From assembly GCF_001861355.1 (NCBI RefSeq), contig NZ_MASN01000060.1:248001-312000 (forward strand): 64,000 bases of DNA, in the 5' to 3' direction. Origin of the DNA: Natrialba sp. SSL1 (GTDB lineage: Archaea; Halobacteriota; Halobacteria; Halobacteriales; Natrialbaceae). Below, in pieces: positions 50,981-60,251 of the stretch; the first letter of the stretch is position 1, and each line of letters starts with the position of its first letter. The notes under the pieces were generated by a model. The model searched no databases. It was not told the DNA's origin and was given only the letters and a program-made list of their open reading frames with translations. The position numbers and the translations under genes were made by a program.

Positions 50981-51053
50981 AGTCCATTGGGGTAGCGGCC
51001 AATCCTGAAGCCTTCTGGGGGCTTCGACCCTGGTTCGAATCCAGGATGGACTA
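50981..51053 (+). tRNA. tRNA-Gln (anticodon CTG)
   Basis: The 73 bases fold as a cloverleaf: acceptor AGTCCAT pairs with ATGGACT, the anticodon stem AAGCC/GGCTT closes the loop TTCTGGG with anticodon CTG, and the T arm CCTGG-TTCGAAT-CCAGG is perfect. No intron is seen, and CCA is not encoded. Haloarchaeal tRNA-Gln genes have the same D-arm (GGGGTAGCGGCCAATC). Confidence 0.93.
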
Positions 51054-51055
51054 CT

Positions 51056-51120
51056 TCTCACATTTCAACTCGAGTTCACTCGGAGTCTCTTCTCCGGGTC
51101 TCCAGTTGAAACGAAGGGGT
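51056..51120. repeat. ORB-like inverted pair after tRNA-Gln
   Basis: CTCCAGTTGAAACGAAGGGG (51100-51119) matches the origin boxes at almost every base. An inverse partner, ATTTCAACTCGAG (51062-51074), lies 25 bp upstream next to the tRNA 3' end. It is 32 kb from the origin. Confidence 0.6.
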
Positions 51121-51216
51121 CTGGTCAGGTATCTCACCCAGTGACGGCGAACCGACCTGTGAGTGATACTGGCGTCGACCCCAACGGCTATAATTCGTGG
51201 ACGTGTTCCCTAAATT

Positions 51217-51951
51217 ATGAAGAGACGAACGCTTCTCCGAGCGACTGGTGGCGCGGTTCTCGGTGGGTCGGTCGGTCTCGCCGGGTGTCTGGACCAGTTT
51301 TCGGATTCTGAGTCCGACAATACCGACTCTCACGACTTCCCGGCAGAATACGAAACCGAAACGTTCAACGGTCAGACCGTCCCGTTCGCGCCGCTCGAGG
51401 ATGTCGTCGACTGGTGGGAGAACGACTCGGCCCGATTTGTCGACGCGCGGACCCAGGCGCAGTACGACGAGGCACACATCGAGGGTGCCGTCTTCAGCCC
51501 GTCACCGGACGGATTGGAGTCGGCCGACCCGGTCTCCGACTGGGACACCGACACGCGAATCGTCACCTACTGCGTCTGTCCGATCCTGCAGGCAGGCGAG
51601 CGAGCGGGGACGCTCATCGAGAACGGCTACACGGATGTCTACGGCCTCGCGGACGGATTCAACCCCTGGCGCGACAACGGCCACCCCATCGAGAGCAACG
51701 ATGGCCAGGCGTCGCTGTCGACCTACGAAATCGAGGGCGAGACGGACCCCGCAGACGCTGGCGAGTACGCGCTCGCAGTCCACCCCGAGACCGGTCAGCG
51801 TGAAGCCAGTCGGATCGACGCGAACGGCGGGTACGAACTGTCGCTGCACTTCGTCGACGTCCCCGACTCGTCGCTCCTCGAGTTGCGAACGCCGAGCTAC
51901 GAACTCGAAGGGACGATCGAGGAGTTCTCGTCGGCAACTGTTCGCGCCTGA
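51217..51951 (+). CDS. Secreted rhodanese-domain lipoprotein
   Basis: The 244-residue protein has a twin-arginine lipoprotein signal (KRRTLLRATGGAVLGGSVGL, lipobox LAGC). The rhodanese domain covers residues 45-165: VVDWWENDSARFVDARTQAQYDEAHIEGAVF and the active-site loop TYCVCPILQAGERA, where the first cysteine is the expected sulfur carrier. A C-terminal beta domain of about 70 residues follows. Exposure on the outer face is inferred. No partner is adjacent. Confidence 0.85.
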   Translation: MKRRTLLRATGGAVLGGSVGLAGCLDQFSDSESDNTDSHDFPAEYETETFNGQTVPFAPLEDVVDWWENDSARFVDARTQAQYDEAHIEGAVFSPSPDGLESADPVSDWDTDTRIVTYCVCPILQAGERAGTLIENGYTDVYGLADGFNPWRDNGHPIESNDGQASLSTYEIEGETDPADAGEYALAVHPETGQREASRIDANGGYELSLHFVDVPDSSLLELRTPSYELEGTIEEFSSATVRA

Positions 51952-51978
51952 GTCGGTGGGTCAGTCGTCGCGTCGTTA

Positions 51979-53382
51979 CTATTCCGTTTCTGTTTCCTCA
52001 CCGGTCGCGTACGCACCTGCACGCTCGAGTACCCCTCGCTTTCGGAGCACGCTGGGTGTGCGACAGATGCCGGGTGCGCCGGTAGCCTGCGGAACGGTGC
52101 AGTTGTTGCAGCTGTCACAGAGGGCTCGCGGTGCGATATCTTCGGCAACGTGGGTGGGACCTTCGTCCGTCTCGAGCAGTCGCGCGCCGAGTCGCGGTTC
52201 GGCGTAGAACGGCCGAGCCATGCCGACCATATCGCACGCGGGACCTGTGTTCGTCTCCGATTCGGCGGTACCGTTCCCTTCACTCGCGCCGAGCAATCGG
52301 TCCATCTCCGCACGCTCGCGGATCCCGCCTTCTGCGAGCACCGGGATCGACACCGCCTCGCGAACCCGACGACAGAACTCCTCGTTCCAGGCTGACTCGA
52401 ACCCGTACTGCAGCGACTGGACCCAGTTTGCGAGCGAGACGAGCCGTCGTCGCGCCGGCCCGCCGAAAGCCGCGTCGTACGCCTCCTGTAAATTGTCGTT
52501 CGCCCACGCTCGCTCGGGGTACTCGCCGCGGATGATACTCATGTCCCAGACGACCGACGTCTGGACCGGCACCACGGCGTCGTAGCCGATCCGCTCGAGT
52601 CGGCGCGCAATTTCGACGCCGTCCGAGAGCGAGAGCTTTCGGCGGACGATCGGCGCAGGCGGCGCGGGTGTCTCCGCTGGCACCTTGGTTACGATTGGAA
52701 CGTCGCCCGCCCGCTCGCGAATTTCGTCGTGGACCAGCGCGAGGAACGCGAGTCGGGCCTCGGGCGAGCCGCCGAACTCGTCGTCGCGACGGTTGTAGAA
52801 CGGCGAGAGGAACTGCTGGATGATTCCCATGTTCGCCGCCGCGAGGTGGATGCCGTCGTAGCCTGCCTCGACAGCGGCTGCAGCTGCGCGGCCGAAATCC
52901 GCTGCGAGGTCGTACACCTCGTCAGTCGAGAGCACGTGCGGGGTGTACGAGAGAAACCCAAGTCGATCGAGCAGGCGAAGCTGCCACGGCGGCTGTGACA
53001 CCACCAACTGCTCGAGATCGGGATGGTCGGCGCGATACTCGGCGTTCCAGGTCTCCATACTCCGCAGGCCGCCGTGCTCGAGTTGGATGAAGATTCGACC
53101 ACCGTGGTCGTGGATCCGGTCGGTCAGCCGCGACAGCCGCGAGACGAACGCGGGGTCGTGCACGCGGGTCATACCGGGTGCGGCACAGCCGCCCTCGCCG
53201 CGGACGATGGTCGCACCCTGGAAAATGAGCCCCACTCCCGACGCTGCGGCCGGTTCGAGGTCGTCGATCAGCGCGTCGACTGCGTCGGGGCCGTTGCCCG
53301 CGCACTCGAGTAGCGGTGCGCGGTAGAGCCGGTTGGGGATCGTCACGCCGCCGATGGTGAGGGGGTCCTCGAGGGTGGCCAT
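51979..53382 (-). CDS. NADH:flavin oxidoreductase, Old Yellow Enzyme family
   Basis: The 467-residue protein is an FMN-binding TIM barrel: PNRLYRAPLLECAGN, IFIQLEHGG, HLAAANMGIIQQFLSPFYNRRDDEFGGS (proton-donor region) and VLAEGGIRERAEMDRLL. Near the C-terminus four cysteines, CDSCNNCTVPQATGAPGICRTP, match the iron-sulfur site of the 2,4-dienoyl-CoA reductase subgroup, but the FAD/NAD domain of those enzymes is missing. It may need a separate electron donor. Substrate unknown. ATG 53382 is preferred. Confidence 0.88.
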   Translation of the reverse strand: MATLEDPLTIGGVTIPNRLYRAPLLECAGNGPDAVDALIDDLEPAAASGVGLIFQGATIVRGEGGCAAPGMTRVHDPAFVSRLSRLTDRIHDHGGRIFIQLEHGGLRSMETWNAEYRADHPDLEQLVVSQPPWQLRLLDRLGFLSYTPHVLSTDEVYDLAADFGRAAAAAVEAGYDGIHLAAANMGIIQQFLSPFYNRRDDEFGGSPEARLAFLALVHDEIRERAGDVPIVTKVPAETPAPPAPIVRRKLSLSDGVEIARRLERIGYDAVVPVQTSVVWDMSIIRGEYPERAWANDNLQEAYDAAFGGPARRRLVSLANWVQSLQYGFESAWNEEFCRRVREAVSIPVLAEGGIRERAEMDRLLGASEGNGTAESETNTGPACDMVGMARPFYAEPRLGARLLETDEGPTHVAEDIAPRALCDSCNNCTVPQATGAPGICRTPSVLRKRGVLERAGAYATGEETETE

Positions 53383-53503
53383 CTGTGAGCTGTGCTGTTG
53401 GCGGCGGTTCAACGGGGATGGATAAGAGTGTGCTGCCGGGGTGTCGGTTTTCGGGTTGCGCGTATCGGTTGGGGACAGTCTTCGTGTGCTAGTGCTACCA
53501 GTG

Positions 53504-54031
53504 CTACTTCTCGACTTCGAGCAACGCCACCCGCTCACGAACCAGTGCCTCGAGTGAGGCGTCCGTCGCAGCGCGTTCGGCGTCGGTGATGTCGAAAAAC
53601 GACTGCAGGGTCTTCTCGTCGGTGTCGTCGAGTGTCGGTTCGGGTTCGACGAACGACTCGAGTTCGGTGATCGCTTCGCGGGCCGCTTCGAGGTCGCCGC
53701 GTTCGTTCTCCGTCGACCCAGCGTGGTCGATGAGGACGACGGCGTGAGTCTCGCCCTCGCTGACGCCCATATCGAGTGCCTGGTCGATCTGCCGTCGGCC
53801 CGCGGCGTAGAGCAGTATTTCGACTGCCCGGTCGCGAGCGACGTTCTTGCCGCGCTCGAGCGCGCGGTCGGCGAACTCGACGGCCCGCTGGAGGTGTTGC
53901 CCTCCAGCCACGTATCGTGCGTCGAAGGCCTGTATCGTCACGCCGTGGCGCTCGCCGATCTCGCCTACGTCGGTGACGAACGCATCGAGGTCCTCGACTG
54001 CGAGGCGGCACTCGAGTAGCTCCGGGGCCAT
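53504..54031 (-). CDS. cgi121: KEOPS complex subunit Cgi121
   Basis: Cgi121 binds the 3' end of tRNA and activates Bud32 in the KEOPS complex, which makes t6A37. The 175-residue protein has IQAFDARYVAGGQHLQRAVEFADRALERGKNVARDRAVEILLYAAGRRQIDQALDMGV, the core of the family. The start codon overlaps the stop of hel308 by one base (TAATG), so both come from one transcript. Other KEOPS genes are not nearby. Confidence 0.9.
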   Translation of the reverse strand: MAPELLECRLAVEDLDAFVTDVGEIGERHGVTIQAFDARYVAGGQHLQRAVEFADRALERGKNVARDRAVEILLYAAGRRQIDQALDMGVSEGETHAVVLIDHAGSTENERGDLEAAREAITELESFVEPEPTLDDTDEKTLQSFFDITDAERAATDASLEALVRERVALLEVEK

Positions 54032-56448
54032 TAGAAGTCACCCAGGCTGGATTGGTTGTCGTCGGCGTCCGCATCCGTCTCTTCTTCTGTGCCTGCGTTC
54101 GGACCGGCGCTTGCACTCCCGCTACTCGAGTCCGATGTCTCACCCGACCCGGAGCCATCTTCGACCGGAATCGGCTCGACGCCGTCCATCGACGGCTCCT
54201 CGCGGCCCGCGTTCTCGAGGATGTTCTCGGCCGTCTTCTCGCCCTTGAGGACGTGCAGGATGACGCCCTTGTCGGCGGTTCGGAGGGCTGCGGGCTCGTC
54301 GATGCCTGCCGCGTAGAGCCGCCGGGCGCGTTTGCGGCCAATACCGCTCACCGAGACGAGTTCGAGTAGCTCCTCGCCGACGCCGTGTTCGACGCGGGCG
54401 CGGGCCTCGCGGACCGCGACGGCCCACTCGCTGTCGATTTCGCTCGCGAGCGACTCTGCCGCACCGAGCAGCCACTCGGCGGTGTCGACCTTGCCGCGGA
54501 GGTCGCCGGGACCGATTTTGTACCGCTCGGTGATCTGCTCCTCGTCGTCCTCGGTCGCCCAGTCCTCGAGTAGCTTTCCTGTTTTGAGGGCGGCGAGCCA
54601 GTCTTCGAAGCGTTCTTCTTCGAACTCGCTGGGTGCGTCGCCGAGGAGTTCGCGCTCGCGTTCGTAGTAGAGTTCGCCGAACGTTTCGTCCTCGCCCGAG
54701 CGCAGGTAGAGTTCGTACATGTCTGGCGTGCGCGAGACGAGCTGGTAGAGCCCGAGGGCCGTCGGGCGCTCGTCGGCGTCCTCGAGCCCGTGGACGATTT
54801 CGGCGGCGCTCATCGGGTCGAGGTAGAGCCGCGAGACGGTGTGGCCGAGGCTGGTGGCCTCGAGGTCCTCTTCTTGACCGGTTGTGCCCCCGCTGTCACC
54901 GCCACCACCGCTATCGGCCAGGTCGGCCGCCGACGTGAACGCACTCGCCGCGTCGGCCTCGCTGTTGAGCGTGTCCTCGGGACCGCCGCTGCGTTCGATG
55001 AAATCGTTCCGTTCCAGGTAGCTCAACACGTCGTCGGTCACCCGCTCGAGCCGTCCCCCCTCGCTCGACTGACTCGCGTAGAGCGTGGCCTCGAGGAACT
55101 CGAGTAACCCCTCGCGTGTGCGGGCGAAGCCGGAAGCGATCGTAGCGAGCACGTGCGTCCGCAGCGCCGGCTCTGCGGCCAGCTTCGAGCGGACAGGTTC
55201 GGGGTCGGCCCAGACGTAGCGGTCGAACAGCTCCTGGCTCTCGTCGTGGCTCTTCGCGAGCAGGACGGCCTCGCCGTAGGGGTCGAGACCGGGGCGGCCG
55301 GCTCGGCCCATCATCTGGTGGACCTCGAGCACGTCGAGCGGTGCCATCCCACCTGCGCTCGGGTCGAAGCGCCGCCAGTCGCGGACGATCACGCGCCGGG
55401 CCGGCGTGTTGACTCCTGCGGCGAGCGTCGGCGTCGCGGAGATGACCTTCAGCAGGCGGTCACGGAAGGCGTCCTCGACCAGACTGCGCTGGGTACTCGA
55501 GAGCCCCGCGTGGTGGAACGCAGCGCCGCGCTCGACGCAGTCGGCGAGATCCTGACTCGTCTCGGTATCGCTGTCATCGCGGATCTCGGCGGCCAACTCT
55601 GCCAGGTCGTTTTGCTCCCCGTCAGTCAGTTCGCGGCTCGAGACCTGCCCGAGTCTGCGCGCCGCGGCCTCGGCGTTTCGTCTGGAGTTCACGAAGACGA
55701 GCGAGGAGCCGCCCTCTTGGAGGATGTCGCGGACGAGCGCGGCTTCCTGTTTTTCGCCGGCTTCGACGGGGACCTCTCGCGTCTCACCGTCGTCGAAATT
55801 GAGCGCGTTGCCGTAGTGGACGCCCATCTGGAGGTCGATCGGCCGCCAGTCGGTGTCGACCAGCTCGGCGTCGAGCCAGTCGGCGAGTTCGTCCGCGTTG
55901 CCGACGGTTGCGGAGAGTGCGACGACCTGCAGTTGCGGGTTGAGCCGCCGGAGTTTGGCGAGGGTGACCTCGAGCGTGGGCCCGCGGTTCCGGTCGTCGA
56001 TCAGGTGCACCTCGTCGCTGACGACGCAGGTGAGATCCGAGAGCCAGTCCGCGCCGTTTCGGACGAGCGAGTCGACCTTCTCGCTGGTCGCGACGATAAT
56101 GTCTTTCGTGGCGAGCCACTCGCTGGTCGACTCGTAGTTGCCGGTGGCGACGCCGGTCGTGACGCCGAACCCCTCGTAGGCGTCGAACTCGGCCTTCTTT
56201 TCGCTGGCCAGGGCTCGCAGCGGGACGATGTACAGCGCCTTCCCGCCGCGCTTTACGGCAGAGAGCATCGACAGCGCAGCGATCATGGTCTTGCCGCTGG
56301 CGGTGGGGACGGCCGCGACGAGGTTCTCGCCCTCGGTCGCGCCGGCCTCGACGGCTTCGGCCTGCGGCGGGTAGAGCTCCTCGATACCCTGCTCCTGGAA
56401 GTGCGAGCGGGCACCGGGCGGGAGCCCCGACAGCTCCTCGACGTTCAT
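54031..56448 (-). CDS. hel308: Hel308 DNA helicase
   Basis: Hel308 is a 3'-5' Ski2-like helicase that unwinds blocked replication forks. The 805-residue protein has motif [10 protein letters not shown] (46-54), DEVH in [11 protein letters not shown], and motifs V and [23 protein letters not shown] and [20 protein letters not shown]. The C-terminal HhH region reads [23 protein letters not shown]. An acidic tail ends with QSSLGDF, which matches a PIP-box-like ending (Q..L..F) and could bind PCNA. It is translationally coupled to cgi121. ATG 56448 begins the family N-terminus. Confidence 0.93.
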   Translation of the reverse strand: MNVEELSGLPPGARSHFQEQGIEELYPPQAEAVEAGATEGENLVAAVPTASGKTMIAALSMLSAVKRGGKALYIVPLRALASEKKAEFDAYEGFGVTTGVATGNYESTSEWLATKDIIVATSEKVDSLVRNGADWLSDLTCVVSDEVHLIDDRNRGPTLEVTLAKLRRLNPQLQVVALSATVGNADELADWLDAELVDTDWRPIDLQMGVHYGNALNFDDGETREVPVEAGEKQEAALVRDILQEGGSSLVFVNSRRNAEAAARRLGQVSSRELTDGEQNDLAELAAEIRDDSDTETSQDLADCVERGAAFHHAGLSSTQRSLVEDAFRDRLLKVISATPTLAAGVNTPARRVIVRDWRRFDPSAGGMAPLDVLEVHQMMGRAGRPGLDPYGEAVLLAKSHDESQELFDRYVWADPEPVRSKLAAEPALRTHVLATIASGFARTREGLLEFLEATLYASQSSEGGRLERVTDDVLSYLERNDFIERSGGPEDTLNSEADAASAFTSAADLADSGGGGDSGGTTGQEEDLEATSLGHTVSRLYLDPMSAAEIVHGLEDADERPTALGLYQLVSRTPDMYELYLRSGEDETFGELYYERERELLGDAPSEFEEERFEDWLAALKTGKLLEDWATEDDEEQITERYKIGPGDLRGKVDTAEWLLGAAESLASEIDSEWAVAVREARARVEHGVGEELLELVSVSGIGRKRARRLYAAGIDEPAALRTADKGVILHVLKGEKTAENILENAGREEPSMDGVEPIPVEDGSGSGETSDSSSGSASAGPNAGTEEETDADADDNQSSLGDF

Positions 56449-56533
56449 TACCCGTGATTGGCGCGTCTTTCGGTTTAAACTGTCGTCTCTGGTGCTCCAG
56501 TGTCTGAGAGACGGGCGGAAGAAACGACCCGCT

Positions 56534-57451
56534 TCAGAACCGGAGATACGGCCCCAGAATCGCAATTACGACCGCGAGCACGGCGACCACACCAGTCGTG
56601 TGAACGAGTCCTCGTCGTCGCCGCGCCGAAATCGGACGCGCGATCGACTCGCCGATCCACTCGAGTACCAGCGAGAGCACGCGGCCGCCGTCGAGTAGCG
56701 TTACCGGTAGCGCATTGAGCAACCCGAAGTTCGCACTCAGGAGGGCCGTCCAGAACGCGAGGTTCGTCACGAGACCCAGCGCGGCGATCGACTCTGCAGT
56801 TGGTGGCACACCGCCGGTGACCGCCCAGCCGAAGTACAGCATGTAGGCGTCCATCGCGGTTCCAGTGGCGGGCGCGAGCAACACTGCCAGTGCGACGGCG
56901 GCGACGACCAGATTGTTCGCCACGCCCGCGGCGAAGACGCGGAGCCGGCTCCGTCTCGAGGCTGTATCCAGTTTCTCACCGGGGAGGACGTACGCCGCGA
57001 GGGGGACGACGCCGAACAGGAGTGCGATGCCGGTCTCCTGCAACGGAATTTCCTCGCGCCGACAGGCGATTGCGTGTCCGAACTCGTGGGCCACCGTCGC
57101 GATCACGAGCGCGGCGATTACGGACGGCGCGGCGGCGAGCGGCATGAACGCGTTGGTGCCCGGAATCGCGATCGTGTTCACGGGTGCGTTCAACGCAGTG
57201 GGTGCTGACTGCTGGAGCGCCAGCCACGCACCCGTCAGGACGAGTCCGAGTACCGCGACCTGACACGCGAGCAGTAGTCCGATCGAACAGTCGTGCCACC
57301 GGTCCCAGCCCGGCCGTTCGGCTAGTGCGTCCAGTCGCTCGCTTCCGCCGCTTCGGTGGAGATACAACACCCCTGCACCGATCTTCACCTGTCGCGGGAG
57401 CCGCTCGTTGATCCGCTCCTCGAGACTATCGATCCTGGACCGTACTGACAT
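56534..57451 (-). CDS. Site-2 protease family (M50) membrane metalloprotease
   Basis: The 305-residue protein has six hydrophobic segments. The zinc motif HEFGH is at residues 122-126 in [17 protein letters not shown] and the third ligand in [15 protein letters not shown] near 268. These are the S2P signatures, which cut substrates inside the membrane. The substrate may be a membrane-bound regulator, but none adjoins. ATG 57451 begins the conserved part. Confidence 0.88.
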   Translation of the reverse strand: MSVRSRIDSLEERINERLPRQVKIGAGVLYLHRSGGSERLDALAERPGWDRWHDCSIGLLLACQVAVLGLVLTGAWLALQQSAPTALNAPVNTIAIPGTNAFMPLAAAPSVIAALVIATVAHEFGHAIACRREEIPLQETGIALLFGVVPLAAYVLPGEKLDTASRRSRLRVFAAGVANNLVVAAVALAVLLAPATGTAMDAYMLYFGWAVTGGVPPTAESIAALGLVTNLAFWTALLSANFGLLNALPVTLLDGGRVLSLVLEWIGESIARPISARRRRGLVHTTGVVAVLAVVIAILGPYLRF

Positions 57452-57540
57452 GTTTTGTGGTCGAACACTACGTTCTGAGCCACTCCATATAACAGTTGAC
57501 ATGATTCATCGCGCTTTTTGGACATGAGTACGTTCGATCA

Positions 57541-57626
57541 CTATAGTAGCCACTGAAAGTCAGTACATACCTGATTGCCGGCCAGGTCGTCGATCGACGT
57601 GTAAACAGTTTCAGTTGTTACTATAA
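57541..57626. repeat. 86-bp TATAGTA-ended palindromic repeat
   Basis: The left end CTATAGTAGCCACTGAAAGT and the inverse of the right end TTATAGTAACAACTGAAACT match at 15 or more of 20 bases. The centre forms further inverted repeats (TCGTCGATCGACG). It aligns with the copies at 45297 and 35401 in opposite orientation. Confidence 0.75.
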
Positions 57627-57700
57627 CCTCTATGGGCGTGCAGCCCTGACTATTCGATACCGACACTGCACCCGCGCTCGAATTTGCCTCTGATGCTGCT

Positions 57701-57928
57701 ATGAAACCGGTCTACTTCTGTGCCCGCTGTAGCGAGGAACTCTCACGCACCGTCGAGGAGTGCCCACACTGTGGTTACTGTCCAAAATCGATCGCCTGGC
57801 GGACCGGCGTGGGCGCACTGATCTTCGGCGGTGCGCTGACACTCGTCGCACCACCAGTCGGGCTTTTCGGCGTCTTCGCGGGTATTCTCGCGGTCTGCGG
57901 GAGTTATCTGCTCTCACCTGCGGAGTGA
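57701..57928 (+). CDS. Small zinc-ribbon membrane protein
   Basis: The 75-residue protein has two zinc knuckles, CARC and CPHCGYC, in KPVYFCARCSEELSRTVEECPHCGYCP, and then two membrane helices (GVGALIFGGALTLVAPPVGLF and GVFAGILAVCGSYLL). Architecture is common in haloarchaea; no function known. The 3' end overlaps the convergent methyltransferase gene by 15 nt. Confidence 0.77.
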   Translation: MKPVYFCARCSEELSRTVEECPHCGYCPKSIAWRTGVGALIFGGALTLVAPPVGLFGVFAGILAVCGSYLLSPAE

Positions 57929-58813
57929 CCGGCTGTCACTGTTCGCCACTGTCCGACCGTCATTGTTCGCCGGCCGCTTCTTCGTTTCCGCCCCTCTTCT
58001 GTTCACGTTCTTCAGAACCGCGCGGTAGTGTGCGCTCTCCGGCGATCTGAGTACGTCTGTCACCACCCACGGCGTCCCACCCGTCGCCTCCCGCAGCCGT
58101 TCCGGTGAACACAGCAGAAACTGCAGTGTTCGCCCGATTTCACGGCGTTCGTGGCGTGCCACCGGTTCATCGTCGGATTCACTTTCGCGCTCGAACTCGA
58201 GATGAAAGCATCGGTGGGCGATTCCCTCCCGCGGGTCCGATCTGTAGCCGAGGAACGACTCGTCGAGCCGCGTCGGGTCGTAATTGTCGACGACGGCGAT
58301 CCCTGACTCGTGGCTGACGCGATCGAATTCCTCGAGGATCGCACGAACGCCGGCGAGCGACCGACCGAGGCCGAGCTGGGTCCCCACGGCGTGTACCGCA
58401 CCCACCGAATCGGTGGCCACCGGCAGGGTGTGCATGTCCCCGACGCATACCCGCTCGCACCCGCGCTCACGGGCTGTGCTGATCGCGTTCGGACTCACGT
58501 CGACGCCGATCGCCTCGACGTCGCGGTCGGCCCACCACAGGAGGTGCGTTCCGGCACCGCAGCCCACGTCGAGAATCGGCTCGTGGTCGGTGAGCCGCTC
58601 GAGGATCTCGACTGTCTCAGTAGCCCACGAACTCGAGTCGCTGAAGTAGAACGAGGCGACGGATCCGTCTTGCACGTCTCCGCCGTCGCGATAGGTGAGC
58701 CGTCCTGGGTCATCGTGCAGGTGTGCGAGCATCGCGCGACCAAGCGGATCGGGTACCCCACGGCCCTGCTCACGTTCGTGAGCTGACCGCGACGATGAGT
58801 CGTCCCGTGACAT
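57914..58813 (-). CDS. Class I SAM-dependent methyltransferase
   Basis: The 299-residue protein has motif I ILDVGCGAGTHLLWWADRD near residues 79-97, motif II VEAIGVDVSPNAI and post-I GDMHTLPVATDSVGAVHAVGTQLGL. A later segment (VVDNYDPTRLDESFLGYRSDPREGIAHRCFHLEFE) suggests a small-molecule methylase. The N-terminal 35 residues and the C-terminus are disordered. Substrate unknown. Confidence 0.85.
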   Translation of the reverse strand: MSRDDSSSRSAHEREQGRGVPDPLGRAMLAHLHDDPGRLTYRDGGDVQDGSVASFYFSDSSSWATETVEILERLTDHEPILDVGCGAGTHLLWWADRDVEAIGVDVSPNAISTARERGCERVCVGDMHTLPVATDSVGAVHAVGTQLGLGRSLAGVRAILEEFDRVSHESGIAVVDNYDPTRLDESFLGYRSDPREGIAHRCFHLEFERESESDDEPVARHERREIGRTLQFLLCSPERLREATGGTPWVVTDVLRSPESAHYRAVLKNVNRRGAETKKRPANNDGRTVANSDSRSLRR

Positions 58814-58927
58814 ACAACAACTGACGCCACAACCGATACTAAATACACAATGACATATGGTCTCTGGTACCGCTAGTCATACTGGTCGACCGCTAACGAT
58901 TTATCACGATCCACCCAAGTGCCGTTC

Positions 58928-59173
58928 ATGAAAGTCGAATTCGACGAGGACACTTGTATTGGCATGTACCAGTGTGTCGCCGAGTGGGACGGCTTCACGA
59001 AAGACAAGTCGAAAGGAAAGGCGATTCTCGAGGACAGCGAGGAGGTCGAGGACGGTATCTTCGTCCGTGAGGTACCTGAGGACGCCGAACTCGACGCGAA
59101 GTTCGCCGCCCGCACGTGTCCCGTCGACGCAATTCGAATCTACGACGACGACGGCGAGCAACTCATTCCCTAA
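58928..59173 (+). CDS. Single-cluster ferredoxin of 3Fe-4S type
   Basis: The 81-residue acidic ferredoxin has cysteines C-x5-C (DTCIGMYQCVAEW) and a distant C-P (ARTCPVDAI). Only three cysteines are available for a cluster, so it is a [3Fe-4S] type, or [4Fe-4S] with a non-cysteine ligand. Ferredoxins of this kind commonly feed electrons to cytochrome P450, and a P450 remnant starts 31 nt after its stop codon, suggesting a former two-gene system. ATG 58928 is chosen over an in-frame start 9 nt upstream. Confidence 0.88.
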   Translation: MKVEFDEDTCIGMYQCVAEWDGFTKDKSKGKAILEDSEEVEDGIFVREVPEDAELDAKFAARTCPVDAIRIYDDDGEQLIP

Positions 59174-59203
59174 CCGGTCGCTTGGGTTCCAACGCTTCTA
59201 TCA

Positions 59204-59401
59204 TTGTACTGCAGCATCGACCCCTTCGGTGGCGGCCCGCGCCACTGTATCGGGATGCGGTTCGCGATGACCGAACTCCAGCTCTCGCTGGCGACGCTGG
59301 TCCAACGCGTCGATTTCGACCGAATCACAGAGTCGATCGACCCATCGTTCAGGGTGTCACTCGATCCCGGACCGCTCGAGATGCGGGTCCGAAAACGGTA
59401 G
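59204..59401 (+). pseudogene. Cytochrome P450 C-terminal remnant
   Basis: The 65 residues begin just before DPFGGGPRHCIGMRFAMTEL, the heme-binding loop with the axial cysteine, and go on with QLSLATLVQRVDFDR and the final strands of a P450. Everything upstream, normally about 330-400 residues including the I-helix and the ExxR motif, is missing. No upstream frame within 30 nt continues the homology. The fragment cannot hold heme in the P450 fold and is best taken as a deletion relic; the ferredoxin next to it survives. Confidence 0.82.
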
Positions 59402-59417
59402 GCCGTTTTCCGCTTCG

Positions 59418-60092
59418 TTACCCGTGGGCGAGTCGTCTCACTCCGTGCAGGTCTTCGACCTCGTACGTCGGTTCCACTCCCAGTTCGACCTCGCGACAGT
59501 GGGGGCGGCGAACGAAGACGGACTCGAGTCCCGCTCGTTCTGCGGCGAGGATATCGCTCTCACTGTCGCCGATGTAAAGTGATGACTCGGCGGAGACGGA
59601 CAGATCGTCCAGTGCACGCTCGAGGTAGTGCGTGTTCGGCTTCTTCAGGCGAAGGCTCTCGATGGTCATCTCGCGACCGTAGTAGGTATCGAAGAACGGA
59701 CCGAGTTCGAAGTGTTCCAGGACGAACTCGATGGTGCTGTGGTGGTTGTTGCTCACGACGCCGCAGCTCGCCTCCGTTGGAAGATCGGAAATCGCGGCGA
59801 CATCGTCGTATCGCGTTCGGGTGCCGTCCCTGAACTCGGCGAACTGAGAATCTTCGTCGTGGCGCTCGCGTGCCGCCCAGAACGCCGCTGGCTCGAGGTC
59901 GTACGCCGAGCAAATCTCGTGGAGCGCCTCGGTCGTCACGCCGTTGACGATGGCGTCGACGTGCTGGCGGTCCGGGTCCTCGACGCCGACCGCACGGAAG
60001 GCGGCCCGCGTAGCGTTCGTCTGGGTTTCCACCGGCGGCGGCTCGACGAGTACACCGTCGCTGTCGAAGAGCACGGCGTCGTATGCTGTCAC
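59418..60092 (-). CDS. HAD-family hydrolase
   Basis: The 224-residue protein has motif I VLFDSDGVLVEPPP with nucleophile and acid Asp residues, motif II VVSNNHH, motif III Lys in LKKPNTHYL and motif IV IGDSESDILAAERAG. The cap domain is the alpha type of phosphoglycolate phosphatase-like enzymes. Substrate unknown. Asp-Ser-Asp replaces the more common Asp-x-Asp-G-T variants in motif I (DSDGVLV), typical of this group. Confidence 0.9.
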   Translation of the reverse strand: MTAYDAVLFDSDGVLVEPPPVETQTNATRAAFRAVGVEDPDRQHVDAIVNGVTTEALHEICSAYDLEPAAFWAARERHDEDSQFAEFRDGTRTRYDDVAAISDLPTEASCGVVSNNHHSTIEFVLEHFELGPFFDTYYGREMTIESLRLKKPNTHYLERALDDLSVSAESSLYIGDSESDILAAERAGLESVFVRRPHCREVELGVEPTYEVEDLHGVRRLAHG

Positions 60093-60251
60093 GCACTAGT
60101 GGTATTCTAAACGGGTAGGTTACCGTTTCGGTCGGGAAGACGAACGCGGTGAGAAAATCGGTCGCGGTTGTCCGTGGTCCGATCCGGCTGATCCGAATCG
60201 AGAGCGGTTCGCAATTCTCGCAGCTCTCCAGATCTCGCCGTACTGCGCCGA

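Noticed and set aside
55153-56457. 434-codon frame antisense to hel308
   Set aside because: Complement of a complete helicase gene; no motif of its own.
57541-57626. Stem-loop considered as an RNA gene
   Set aside because: Sequence relatives elsewhere in the window with inverted terminal repeats make a mobile repeat the better reading; no promoter is seen.
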